17,633 bases of DNA from BMS3Bbin07 sp036244995 (lineage in GTDB: Bacteria; Nitrospirota; Thermodesulfovibrionia; Thermodesulfovibrionales; JdFR-85): NCBI GenBank assembly GCA_036244995.1, contig BTTF01000045.1, forward strand, positions 1-17,633. The letters run 5' to 3'. A model generated the notes under the pieces. The model had not been told where the DNA came from. It made no database searches and saw only the letters and a list, made by a program, of their open reading frames with translations. The translations under genes were made by a program, and so were the position numbers. How positions within the stretch are numbered: position 1 is the stretch's first letter; every line of letters starts with the position of its first letter. Positions 1-6,403 of this stretch are shown here, in pieces.

Positions 1-519
1 GCGGCAGTATCCGGTGGCACTCCAGGTGATGCCAAGGCATATGCCGTGCGCGGTATGTACGATATGGGCAAAATGCTCCACGTTGAAGCATCCTACGGTA
101 AGAGCGAGACGGCTGGTGGTTATGTAGCTAATGTCGCTACAAAGGATTACACTGTCCTGGATGTTGGGGCTGCTTACGAGATGCAGGGAGCCACACTCAA
201 GGCCGAATACATTGATGGCAAGAATGTCTTGGGTCAGGATGGACGAGACCAGTCTGTCTGGTATCTGCATGCAGGTTACCAGGTTACACCAATGTATGAG
301 ACAGTGGTCAGGTATTACCAGGGAAATGATGATCTCAGTGATACCAGTCTCGGCAATACCTTTATCGGCCTGAACGTATACCTCAACCCGGCCAAGAAAT
401 ATGCTTCACGTATTCAGTTGAACTATGTGCTTGCCAGCGGGGACACAGGTACTGCATGGAAAGGTCTTGGCGGTTACACGGATGATGCCTTCCTGGCACA
501 GTACCAGGTTGCATTTTAA
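1..519 (+). CDS. C-terminal part of an outer-membrane beta-barrel (porin-like) protein
   Basis: The reading frame is open from the first base of the window, so the gene starts upstream and only its last 172 residues are seen; the first internal ATG at 46 is not taken as the start. The protein has alternating polar and hydrophobic residues, many aromatic residues (Tyr, Trp) and Gly/Asp-rich turns, typical of successive transmembrane beta strands. It ends in QYQVAF, and a C-terminal Phe is the usual outer-membrane insertion signal. This suggests a general or anion porin, but no specific family motif is visible and substrate is unknown. It is followed 28 bases later by a strong terminator, so it ends its own transcription unit and is convergent with the next gene. 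The porin class is confident; any narrower name would be a guess. Confidence 0.75.
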   Translation, partial: AAVSGGTPGDAKAYAVRGMYDMGKMLHVEASYGKSETAGGYVANVATKDYTVLDVGAAYEMQGATLKAEYIDGKNVLGQDGRDQSVWYLHAGYQVTPMYETVVRYYQGNDDLSDTSLGNTFIGLNVYLNPAKKYASRIQLNYVLASGDTGTAWKGLGGYTDDAFLAQYQVAF

Positions 520-547
520 GACTGCTTAAGACTAACTGATGAGATTT

Positions 548-584
548 AAAAGGCCGGTCAGGAGTTCCTGACCGGCCTTTTTTT
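548..584 (+). terminator. Strong intrinsic terminator between convergent genes
   Basis: A perfect 15-bp inverted repeat (548-562 with 567-581, AAAAGGCCGGTCAGG arm) has a 4-base AGTT loop and is followed by a T run to 584. It ends the porin transcript. Because the left arm begins with four A's, the same hairpin followed by TTTT on the other strand can also end the leftward HD-GYP gene that stops at 600. Confidence 0.92.
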
Positions 585-599
585 ATCACCTTGAAATTT

Positions 600-1484
600 T
601 CAAATCATGATCTTTGCAACAAACTCCTCAAGGTCATCCTCAGCACGCAGGAATTCATCTACTACCTGTGGATCAAACCGGGTTCCTGATACTGAAGTGA
701 TATACTCCTTTGCCTCTTTAAAGGGGATTGCGTTCCGGTATGGTCTGTCCACTGTAAGGGCATCGAGGGTGTCGCAGACTGCAAATATCCTTGCCCCCAG
801 GGTTATTTCAGTTCCCTTCAACCCCCGCGGATATCCTGAGCCGTTATAGAGTTCGTGGTGGGAGTGTATTATATCTGCAACTCTGGAGAGGTATCCTATG
901 TGATTTATAATCCTGTAACCTGTTTCCGGATGCTGTGCCATTACAGCGGTCTCTTCTTCAGAGAGTTTCCCCTGCTTCAGCAGGATGGAGTCAGGTATGC
1001 CTATCTTGCCTATATCATGCAGTAAAGAGCCGCAGTATATATCTACAAGGTCCCTGCCTGTTATCCCGAATTTCCGGGACAGGATCATGGCAAACTGTGT
1101 AACACGGTAGGAATGATCTCCAACCTCATGTTCCCTTGCGTCTATCGCCTTTACAAAGGCCTCAATAGTGGCAAGGTATACCCCCTCCATCTTTTCAAGG
1201 ACGCCTCCGAGGAACCTGTCCCTGAAATAGCATTTTTCACAACAATAGGGGCCGTCATCCTTAATATGTAATCCATCGTATATCTCTGTCCGGCAGGCCT
1301 TGCAATAGATACCGGTACTTTTGTTTGTTTCAGAAATGAATAGTTCGGGATTGTCAAGAAATCTATCCCTGCATTTTTCAGAGCAGAAGAAATAGGTTTT
1401 TTTATTATAAACAGTTGTCTCCGGATCATTAAGCCCGCTGACATCCATTTTGCATACAGGATCTTTTCTCATGGTTAAGCCCAT
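600..1484 (-). CDS. YHS domain / zinc ribbon / HD-GYP c-di-GMP phosphodiesterase-like protein
   Basis: A 294-residue soluble protein in three parts. Residues about 5-50 form a YHS domain (DPVCKM with C11, then YFFCSEKC with C34 and C38), a small module often found in heavy-metal proteins. Residues 61-85 form a Cys4-type ribbon (C61, C64, C82 or C81, C85). Residues about 110-285 are an HD-GYP domain with HDIGK (156-160), HPETGY (185-190), HHELYNGSGYP (209-219) and RPYR (247-250), so the metal-binding and GYP motifs are intact. The family hydrolyses cyclic di-GMP; no response-regulator receiver or membrane segment is present, so the metal-binding N-terminus is the likely sensor (inference). The 1484 start has GAGGG about 10 bases upstream; M5 (1472), just before the YHS core, is an alternative. 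It lies downstream of the copper genes on the same strand but behind a terminator. Confidence 0.9.
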   Translation of the reverse strand: MGLTMRKDPVCKMDVSGLNDPETTVYNKKTYFFCSEKCRDRFLDNPELFISETNKSTGIYCKACRTEIYDGLHIKDDGPYCCEKCYFRDRFLGGVLEKMEGVYLATIEAFVKAIDAREHEVGDHSYRVTQFAMILSRKFGITGRDLVDIYCGSLLHDIGKIGIPDSILLKQGKLSEEETAVMAQHPETGYRIINHIGYLSRVADIIHSHHELYNGSGYPRGLKGTEITLGARIFAVCDTLDALTVDRPYRNAIPFKEAKEYITSVSGTRFDPQVVDEFLRAEDDLEEFVAKIMI

Positions 1485-1514
1485 ATTCTATAAGCCCTCA
1501 TTGGAAAAAGTGGA

Positions 1515-1535
1515 TAGTGAATAGTGAATAGTGAG
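1515..1535. repeat. Heptamer tandem repeat (TAGTGAA x3)
   Basis: Three head-to-tail copies of TAGTGAA (1515-1521, 1522-1528, 1529-1535 with the last base changed to G) lie just upstream of the HD-GYP gene and just outside a terminator. The unit differs by one base from the complement (TAGTCAA) of the heptamer array at 17502-17533. Confidence 0.75.
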
Positions 1536-1538
1536 TTT

Positions 1539-1573
1539 AAAAATACCCCGTCTCTGCGACGGGGTATTTTTTT
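1539..1573 (-). terminator. Intrinsic terminator after the Met-rich protein gene
   Basis: A perfect 11-bp inverted repeat (1542-1552 with 1558-1568, arm AATACCCCGTC) has a 5-base loop. On the minus strand it is followed by a run of T's (A's at 1539-1543), placing it 33 bases beyond the stop codon of the leftward Met-rich gene and before the HD-GYP gene. On the plus strand it also has a seven-T run (1567-1573), so it can act both ways. Confidence 0.9.
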
Positions 1574-1605
1574 AATAATATCTCCACACTATTATGAGAC
1601 TTTTA

Positions 1606-2028
1606 TTACTTGCCGGCATCAGTCTCTTTTTTATGTTGGTGTTCTGCGGCCGGACACCCTCCTGCGGCGCCCTCCATTTTGTTCTTCATCATCATGTGCA
1701 TTTTTGACATCATCTTGTCCAGGTTTCCAATCATCAAATCCAGTTCCTTTACCATCTCCTTCTTTTCACTCTTTGCAGGCTCCAGCAGCATCTTTTTCTG
1801 TATCTCCATTGACCTCTTCATCATATCCGTTATCTTCATCATCATTACATGTTTCATCATCATTCCACAGTGTTCCATGTGCCCCGGCTGTCCTTCCATG
1901 CTGCCTTTACTGTTCATCTGTGCATGACCATAACCTGCAGTCTCTGTCTTGGTCTCCGCATAGCCTGTTGTCAGCAGGGCTCCTGTTAATGCAAATACAA
2001 TGGTAGTTATAAAGAAAAATCTTTTCAT
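1606..2028 (-). CDS. Exported Met-rich, probably copper-binding small protein
   Basis: A 140-residue protein starting MKRFFFITTIVFALTGALLT, a clear signal peptide (likely cut near residue 24, after GYA). The mature part has 23 Met in the whole chain, clustered as HMEHCGMMMKH (50-60), VMMMK and MHMMMK, joined by amphipathic helices. It ends in a Cys/His tail (GGCPAAEHQH). Met, His and single Cys clusters of this type bind Cu(I) or Ag(I) in periplasmic proteins; no named family was recognised. The start at 2028 is chosen over longer in-frame starts because GGAG lies 7 bases upstream and the signal peptide begins there; the upstream stretch encodes a different small ORF in another frame. It follows the CopB-like ATPase gene on the same strand and ends at a strong terminator. 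A periplasmic copper buffer or chaperone is the likely role (inference). Confidence 0.85.
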   Translation of the reverse strand: MKRFFFITTIVFALTGALLTTGYAETKTETAGYGHAQMNSKGSMEGQPGHMEHCGMMMKHVMMMKITDMMKRSMEIQKKMLLEPAKSEKKEMVKELDLMIGNLDKMMSKMHMMMKNKMEGAAGGCPAAEHQHKKETDAGK

Positions 2029-2066
2029 GCCTGTCTCCAGTTGGTGTTTTTCAGTTTTTTTAATTC

Positions 2067-2129
2067 CTAACATGAACTGTGGCACTTGCATGTAAGGGCC
2101 TTTTTTTTGGTAATCTTTTTGATCGTCAT
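2067..2129 (-). CDS. 20-residue Lys- and Cys-rich peptide, possible copper-responsive leader or metallopeptide
   Basis: On the minus strand an ATG at 2129 opens a 20-codon frame ending in TAG at 2067. The peptide begins MTIKKITKKKAL and ends TCKCHSSC, so three Cys and one His lie in the last seven residues (CxCHxxC). A near-perfect Shine-Dalgarno (AAAGGAGGTGA) sits 9 bases before the ATG, stronger than that of most genes here. A good promoter candidate lies just upstream, and the Met-rich gene starts 38 bases after the stop. No homologue is recognised. It could be a tiny metal-binding peptide, or a cis-acting leader whose translation responds to copper, as reported for Cys-motif upstream ORFs in other bacteria. 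The ORF and ribosome site are seen; the function is inference. It is not a piece of the longer frame through this region. Confidence 0.6.
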   Translation of the reverse strand: MTIKKITKKKALTCKCHSSC

Positions 2130-2136
2130 TGCTTCT

Positions 2137-2147
2137 CACCTCCTTTC
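2137..2147 (-). promoter_or_regulatory. Near-perfect Shine-Dalgarno of the 20-codon ORF
   Basis: Read on the minus strand this is AAAGGAGGTGA, complementary to the 16S rRNA tail over about ten bases and 7-9 bases from the ATG at 2129. It is the evidence that decides that the short frame, and not the longer overlapping one, is translated. Confidence 0.7.
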
Positions 2148-2155
2148 CTTGTGAA

Positions 2156-2184
2156 ATCATACCACATATTGTCCGGGTATACAA
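2156..2184 (-). promoter_or_regulatory. Candidate sigma-70 promoter for the 20-codon ORF and Met-rich gene
   Basis: On the minus strand TTGTAT (2184-2179) and TATGAT (2161-2156) are separated by exactly 17 bases. The -10 box matches consensus at five of six positions; the -35 box is weak, so an activator may help. Transcription would start near 2149, just before the strong ribosome site. No terminator is visible between the ATPase stop at 2215 and here, so readthrough from the ATPase gene is also possible. Confidence 0.45.
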
Positions 2185-2214
2185 GACATTTGAAATATCT
2201 CCTGAGCGTGAGTA

Positions 2215-4299
2215 TCACCCAACCTTTTTTACCTTTAAAAACTTCGCATTTATTGCCACGATTACCGTGCTTAAAGACATCAGCACAGCACCCATTGCCG
2301 GGGTGAGCAGGATTCCGTACTTATAAAGTACTCCTGCTGCAAGGGGTATGGCAAATGCGTTGTAGCCTGTTGCCCATACAAGGTTCTGAATCATCTTTTT
2401 GTAAGTTGCGCGGGCAAGACCGATAATGGCCACAACATCAAGAGGATTGCTCCTTACAAGGATGATGTCCGCTGTCTCCACAGCCACGTCTGTTCCTGCT
2501 CCGATGGCAATGCCGACATCCGCCTGTGCAAGTGCAGGGGCGTCGTTTACGCCATCGCCTGTCATTGCAACCACCAGTCCCCTCTTCTGTACCTCTTTTA
2601 CTTTTTCCGACTTTTCATGGGGAAGAACCTCGGCAAAATAATCGTCCAGATTCAGTTCTTCCGATACCCACTTTGCGACCTGGCGGTTGTCGCCTGTAAG
2701 CATCATACACTTGATGCCCTTTTCCCTGAGCAGGGAGATTGCCTTCTTTGATTCAGGCCTGATGATGTCAGCCAGCGCTATTGCACCCTTTAACTTTCCG
2801 TCAATTATTACAAAAACTACAGTTTTCCCCTGAGATGACAATTCCTCGATTCGTTTATCAGTGATTGTCAGATTGCTCTCTCTCAGGAATCCCGGGCTTA
2901 CAACCTTTACCTCCCTGCCGTTTACCTTGCCTTCGGCTCCTTTGCCGGGTATTGCCATGAATTCCTCAACAGGGTATGTTTCGGATGAATTCACGATCGA
3001 CTTTGCTATGGGATGTTCCGAGTGTGCCTCTACGGATGCAGCATATTTGATGAGTTCCTTTTTATCCATATTATCAGAATCATCAGAAAGGAGAATCGTA
3101 TCTGTAACGCCGAACCTGCCCTCTGTGAGTGTGCCTGTTTTGTCAAAGATAATGGCCTGGATATTCCTTGCCCTCTCAAAGGCAATACGGTTTCTTATCA
3201 GCAGGCCGTTCTGGGCGGAGAGTGCGGTGGAGACGGCAACTACCAGGGGCACTGCAAGTCCCAACGCATGAGGGCAGGTTATCACCATTACCGTAACAGT
3301 CCTCTCAAGGGCAAAGGCAAAGTCCTTACCCATTATGACCAGCCATACGAACAATGTAATTCCCCCGCCTGCAAGGGCTATTATCGTGAGCCATAAGGCG
3401 GCCTTGTTTGCCAGGTCCTGAGTCTTTGACTTGCTCTCCTGGGCCTCCTTTACGAGTTTGATTACCTGTGAAAGGAATGAATCCTTCCCGGTCTTTTTTA
3501 TTTCAACGGTAATCGACCCTTCACCGTTTATGGAACCGCCTATTATCTGTTCACCCGCTGTCTTTGTTACAGGCATTGATTCTCCGGTAAGCATTGATTC
3601 GTTTACCGATGACCTGCCGTCAACGACATCACCGTCAGCCGGGACCTTCTCGCCGGGTTTTACCAGAACCCTGTCACCCGGTTTAAGTTTCTCCAGCGGT
3701 ACGTCCTTTACACTGCCGTCGGGCATCAGCAGGTGGGCCTCTGACGGCATAAGCGTTGCCAGTGCTTCAAGTGCTCGCGAGGCGCCCATTATAGACCTCA
3801 TCTCTATCCAGTGACCGACGAGCATGATGTCAACAAGTGTTGCGAGTTCCCAGAAAAATATCTTTCCGCTTAATCCAAAGACGACCACGCTGCTGTAAAC
3901 ATATGCCGTAGTAATCGCTATTGCGATCAGGGTCATCATCCCTGGTTTTGCTGCTTTCAGCTCCTCAAAGAGCCCCTTGAGAAACGGGTATCCACCGTAG
4001 AAGAAGACAAAGGACGAGAGGCCGAAGAGCAGGTACAGGTCGCCTGGAAACCTGATGGACTCCCCAAGTCCTATGAACTCCTGGACCAGGGGTGAAAGCA
4101 TAAGAATCGGAACGGTGACAACCAGGGATATCCAGAACCTTTTTCTGAAGTCGGCTACCATATGGGCGTGGTGGTCTTTGTGATCGTGGCCCTTGTGTTC
4201 CTTATGCGTTGCGTGTTCATCGTGCTCCATGTCATGCCCTTCGTGTGTGTCATGACCTTTTTCACTTTTTTCATTTCCTGAATGTTTGCTGTGATCCAT
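2215..4299 (-). CDS. copB: CopB-like copper-exporting P1B-type ATPase
   Basis: A 694-residue inner-membrane pump that uses ATP to export copper. The N-terminus (1-47) is very rich in His, Asp and Glu with many H-x(1-3)-H pairs and replaces the usual CxxC heavy-metal domain. Then come membrane helices, the actuator TGES (238-241), the membrane metal site CPH (342-344), the phosphorylation site DKTGT (D386), the HP motif of the nucleotide domain (429-430) and GDGVNDAP (581-588). The last helices carry YNAFAIPLAAG and MSLSTVIVAINA. CPH with a His-rich tail is the P1B-3 (CopB) pattern, linked to Cu(II), Cu(I) and silver, as opposed to the CPC of CopA; the exact ion is not shown by sequence. A G-rich ribosome site (AGGGGGG) lies 10 bases upstream of the 4299 ATG. 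It is divergent from the cusCBA operon, across a 344-base region with repeats. Confidence 0.95.
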   Translation of the reverse strand: MDHSKHSGNEKSEKGHDTHEGHDMEHDEHATHKEHKGHDHKDHHAHMVADFRKRFWISLVVTVPILMLSPLVQEFIGLGESIRFPGDLYLLFGLSSFVFFYGGYPFLKGLFEELKAAKPGMMTLIAIAITTAYVYSSVVVFGLSGKIFFWELATLVDIMLVGHWIEMRSIMGASRALEALATLMPSEAHLLMPDGSVKDVPLEKLKPGDRVLVKPGEKVPADGDVVDGRSSVNESMLTGESMPVTKTAGEQIIGGSINGEGSITVEIKKTGKDSFLSQVIKLVKEAQESKSKTQDLANKAALWLTIIALAGGGITLFVWLVIMGKDFAFALERTVTVMVITCPHALGLAVPLVVAVSTALSAQNGLLIRNRIAFERARNIQAIIFDKTGTLTEGRFGVTDTILLSDDSDNMDKKELIKYAASVEAHSEHPIAKSIVNSSETYPVEEFMAIPGKGAEGKVNGREVKVVSPGFLRESNLTITDKRIEELSSQGKTVVFVIIDGKLKGAIALADIIRPESKKAISLLREKGIKCMMLTGDNRQVAKWVSEELNLDDYFAEVLPHEKSEKVKEVQKRGLVVAMTGDGVNDAPALAQADVGIAIGAGTDVAVETADIILVRSNPLDVVAIIGLARATYKKMIQNLVWATGYNAFAIPLAAGVLYKYGILLTPAMGAVLMSLSTVIVAINAKFLKVKKVG

Positions 4300-4330
4300 G
4301 ATTACTATCCCCCCTGATGCGTGGTCTCTG

Positions 4331-4361
4331 CCGGTTTGTAAATTACCGGTTTTGTAAATTA
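4331..4361. repeat. Direct repeat of about 15 bp, possible operator next to copB
   Basis: CCGGTTTGTAAATTA (4331-4345) is repeated as CCGGTTTTGTAAATTA (4346-4361). Each unit contains the palindrome GTAAATTAC once the following C is included, and ACCGGT between them is also palindromic. Two palindromes about 16 bases apart, 30-60 bases before the copB start, would suit a dimeric repressor or activator. The repeat is seen; the operator role is inference. Confidence 0.5.
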
Positions 4362-4408
4362 CCGTACAGAAAGACTATGAAGATTATATGAATCAGTCTC
4401 CCCTTGGT

Positions 4409-4442
4409 CCTTTCTCAAAATGATCCCTTTCTCAAAATGATC
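4409..4442. repeat. Perfect 17-bp tandem duplication upstream of the cus operon
   Basis: CCTTTCTCAAAATGATC occurs at 4409-4425 and again, without change, at 4426-4442. The second copy supplies the -35 position for the TATAAT box at 4452. It may be a doubled regulator site or a recent replication-slippage event. Confidence 0.85.
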
Positions 4443-4457
4443 CAATAAGGATATAAT
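4429..4457 (+). promoter_or_regulatory. Candidate promoter for the ytkA-like/cusCBA operon
   Basis: A perfect TATAAT (4452-4457) lies 17 bases downstream of TTCTCA (4429-4434), a 4/6 match to the -35 consensus. The weak -35 overlapping a tandem repeat suggests regulator dependence. The start site near 4464 would leave a leader of about 180 bases before the first gene at 4644. Confidence 0.45.
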
Positions 4458-4643
4458 AGCAGGGGAAAATGGAAATTGCCAGCACCTGTTGCCGGTCACT
4501 ACAGTTATTCAGGGGGGGGGAGGGACTTCTATGAGGATACTGATTCAGTACGGTTTCTCAACTTTTTTTCACATTTCCTTCATACTGTATTCACAATCTT
4601 CATGTTTAATACAACCAGAAAAAATATAGATGAGGAGTTAAAA

Positions 4644-5027
4644 ATGAAGAAGATATTTTTTGTTCTTTTGGGTCTGTTTTTCCTGTCGGGAGTGGTATAT
4701 GCAACAGGTTTTGATATGGTAAAAAAGGCGGGTGATGTAACTGTAAAACTTTCAATAGAGAAGGCCGCTCCGGTTGTTGGAAAGAACAATATTTCCGTGG
4801 AGCTTTTCAATGCAAGGAAGGGTTCAATAACAGATGCGGAAGTTGAACTTGCTTACTTTATGCCGGCAATGCCTGCAATGAAATACGAGACCGGTGCGAT
4901 ACAGAAGGGAAGCGCTTACACTGCGGTGTTGGGACTTGCAATGGCCGGACAATGGAATGTTGATGTAATATTCAGAAGACCGGCCAGGAAGTTTAAGAAA
5001 ATAACATTCAGTATTAATGCAAAGTAA
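4644..5027 (+). CDS. Periplasmic YtkA/FixH-like domain protein, first gene of the cus operon
   Basis: A 127-residue protein with a signal peptide (MKKIFFVLLGLFFLSGVVYA, likely cut after A20) and one small beta-sandwich domain. The domain shows VTVKLSIEK, then DAEVELAYFMPAMPAM (65-79), then GQWNVDVIFRRP, the layout of YtkA/FixH-like domains in which the MPxMPxM stretch is typical. Such proteins stand next to copper-handling genes and are thought to bind or deliver periplasmic copper; the Met-rich loop fits this. The ATG at 4644 is chosen because GAGGAG lies 6 bases upstream and the signal peptide starts there; a longer frame back to 4476 begins with a rare TTG and adds non-homologous sequence. 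It is followed 31 bases later by the cusC gene. Confidence 0.8.
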   Translation: MKKIFFVLLGLFFLSGVVYATGFDMVKKAGDVTVKLSIEKAAPVVGKNNISVELFNARKGSITDAEVELAYFMPAMPAMKYETGAIQKGSAYTAVLGLAMAGQWNVDVIFRRPARKFKKITFSINAK

Positions 5028-5058
5028 ATCAATGCAAGGTAACCGAGGTTTGACATTT

Positions 5059-6333
5059 ATGAAAATGAAAATTGTTGTTTCCATATTAATCTCTCTGATG
5101 ATTATAAATGCCGGCTGGGTTTTTGCCGGGGGGGTGGATTATAAAGAAAGGTTAAACGGATTGATAGAAGAAGCTGTCAAAAACAACCCGGAACTCAAGG
5201 CATATGAAGAGAAGATACGGGTATACAGGGAAAGGCCGGCCCAGGCTGAATCTCTTGAGGACCCACGGTTAAAACTATCGCTTGTCAACGTACCGTTGGA
5301 CAGCTTCAGACTTAACCGGGAGCCGATGACCCAGAAGCAGATATCACTTATGCAGAAGTTTCCTTTTCCCGGCAAATTATCATTAAAGGGGGCAATGGCT
5401 GAGCAGGAACTGGAGATTGTTAAAAAAGAGTATGCGGAAAAAAAGAATGATATTGTAAGACGGGTCAAGGTTGTTTACAATAATCTTTCATTTATAAACA
5501 AGGCAATTGAGATAACCGAAAATAACAAGGCGCTTTTAAAGGAGTTCATAAAAATAGCGGAGACCAAATATGCCGTTGGCAGGGGGTTGCAGCAGGATGT
5601 GTTAAAGTCCCAGGTAGAGCTTTCAAAGATGATTGACCGTTTAATCTCTCTGAGGCAAAAGGAGCAGACCGCAATAGCACGACTGAATACCCTCCTGAAC
5701 CGTCCTACTCAGATGCCCTTTAAAGAAATAGGGGAGATAAGGCAAACCGGATTCAACCTGACGTTTGAAGGTCTGCAGCAGATAGCTGTAAAGAACCGTC
5801 CGGTATTGCTTGGGTTGCGGCATTTAATCAACCGGTACAGGTTTGCCTACAAGTTTGCTAAAAAGGATTTTTATCCGGATTTTGATGTCGGAATAGGCTA
5901 TGGACAGCGTGACGATGGCGCAACGGTTGAAAGAACCGATTTTATTTCTGCTTTTGTAACGATAAATATTCCCCTGTGGTACAAGACCAGGGAAAGCAGG
6001 AAGGTGGCGGAAGAGAAGGCAAATATCCGGAAGGCCACAGAGCAGTATAACTCAATGAAGAACAATCTGTTTTTCCAGATAAAAGATATCCTGACGAAGA
6101 TAGAGGAGAATGAGCAACAGATCGAGCTGTTCAGGACCGGGATAATTCCACAGAGTACGATGTCGCTGCAATCTGCCATTGCAGGATACAAGGTGAACAA
6201 GGTGGACTTTATAACACTCGTTAACAACCAGATAACCCTTTATGACTATGAGATAGATTATTACCGGTTTATCACCGACTATGAAAACAAACTTGCAGAG
6301 CTTGAAGCAGCAGTCGGGAAGAGGCTGTTTTAG
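5059..6333 (+). CDS. cusC: CusC/TolC-type outer-membrane efflux channel
   Basis: A 424-residue outer-membrane factor, the exit duct of a heavy-metal RND pump. It has a signal peptide (1-23, cut after VFA) and two repeats of long coiled-coil helices with a beta-barrel part (OEP domain). Seen features include NNPELKAYEEKIRV near the N-terminus, KYAVGRGLQQDVLKSQVELSK in the first coiled coil, and YEIDYYRFITDYENKLAELEAAVG near the end. There is no lipobox Cys after the signal peptide, so unlike E. coli CusC it is probably not lipid-anchored. The start at 5059 is chosen over 5017 because 5017 would place 14 extra residues before the signal peptide and overlap the previous gene; GAGG lies 10 bases before 5059. 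It is the second gene of the rightward copper operon. Confidence 0.9.
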   Translation: MKMKIVVSILISLMIINAGWVFAGGVDYKERLNGLIEEAVKNNPELKAYEEKIRVYRERPAQAESLEDPRLKLSLVNVPLDSFRLNREPMTQKQISLMQKFPFPGKLSLKGAMAEQELEIVKKEYAEKKNDIVRRVKVVYNNLSFINKAIEITENNKALLKEFIKIAETKYAVGRGLQQDVLKSQVELSKMIDRLISLRQKEQTAIARLNTLLNRPTQMPFKEIGEIRQTGFNLTFEGLQQIAVKNRPVLLGLRHLINRYRFAYKFAKKDFYPDFDVGIGYGQRDDGATVERTDFISAFVTINIPLWYKTRESRKVAEEKANIRKATEQYNSMKNNLFFQIKDILTKIEENEQQIELFRTGIIPQSTMSLQSAIAGYKVNKVDFITLVNNQITLYDYEIDYYRFITDYENKLAELEAAVGKRLF

Positions 6334-6344
6334 ATTGCAGCCGG

Positions 6345-6374
6345 TTGACGGCTTGTCCGCTGGATAATGATAAT
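6345..6374 (+). promoter_or_regulatory. Possible internal promoter before cusB
   Basis: TTGACG (6345-6350) and GATAAT (6369-6374) are 18 bases apart, each one base from consensus. It lies in the 70-base gap between cusC and cusB and could boost the pump genes. It may be chance in an A/T-rich leader (AATGATAATGAAAATG). Confidence 0.35.
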
Positions 6375-6403
6375 GAAAATGAAAATGAATGGAGGAAATA
6401 AAG

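Larger units (their letters stand above)
4300..4643. other. Divergent intergenic region between copB and the cus operon
   Basis: This 344-base gap holds the regulatory DNA for both directions: a direct repeat near copB, a perfect 17-bp tandem duplication, a TATAAT box at 4452-4457 and a run of nine G's at 4512-4520. No regulator gene (CueR, CsoR or CusRS) lies in it or elsewhere in the window. The rightward leader would be about 180 bases if the TATAAT box is used. Confidence 0.7.

Noticed and set aside
1524..2006. Plus-strand Ser/Pro-rich ORF
   Set aside because: It is the complement of the Met-rich gene; its low-complexity Ser/Cys content comes from reading ATG/CAT-rich DNA in reverse.
2029..2184. 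N-terminal extension of the Met-rich gene to 2184
   Set aside because: The extra 52 residues precede a clear signal peptide that has its own ribosome site, and the strong Shine-Dalgarno at 2137-2147 belongs to the ATG at 2129 in another frame.
4469..4534. 21-codon ORF after the TATAAT box, with a CC pair
   Set aside because: Its ribosome site is only three bases away, it crosses the nine-G run, and the single Cys pair is not enough to support a leader peptide; kept here as a possibility only.
4476..4643. Longer start for the YtkA-like protein
   Set aside because: It begins with TTG without a ribosome site and puts 56 residues before a typical signal peptide.
5017..5058. Upstream start for cusC
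   Set aside because: It overlaps the end of the previous gene and adds 14 residues before the signal peptide.
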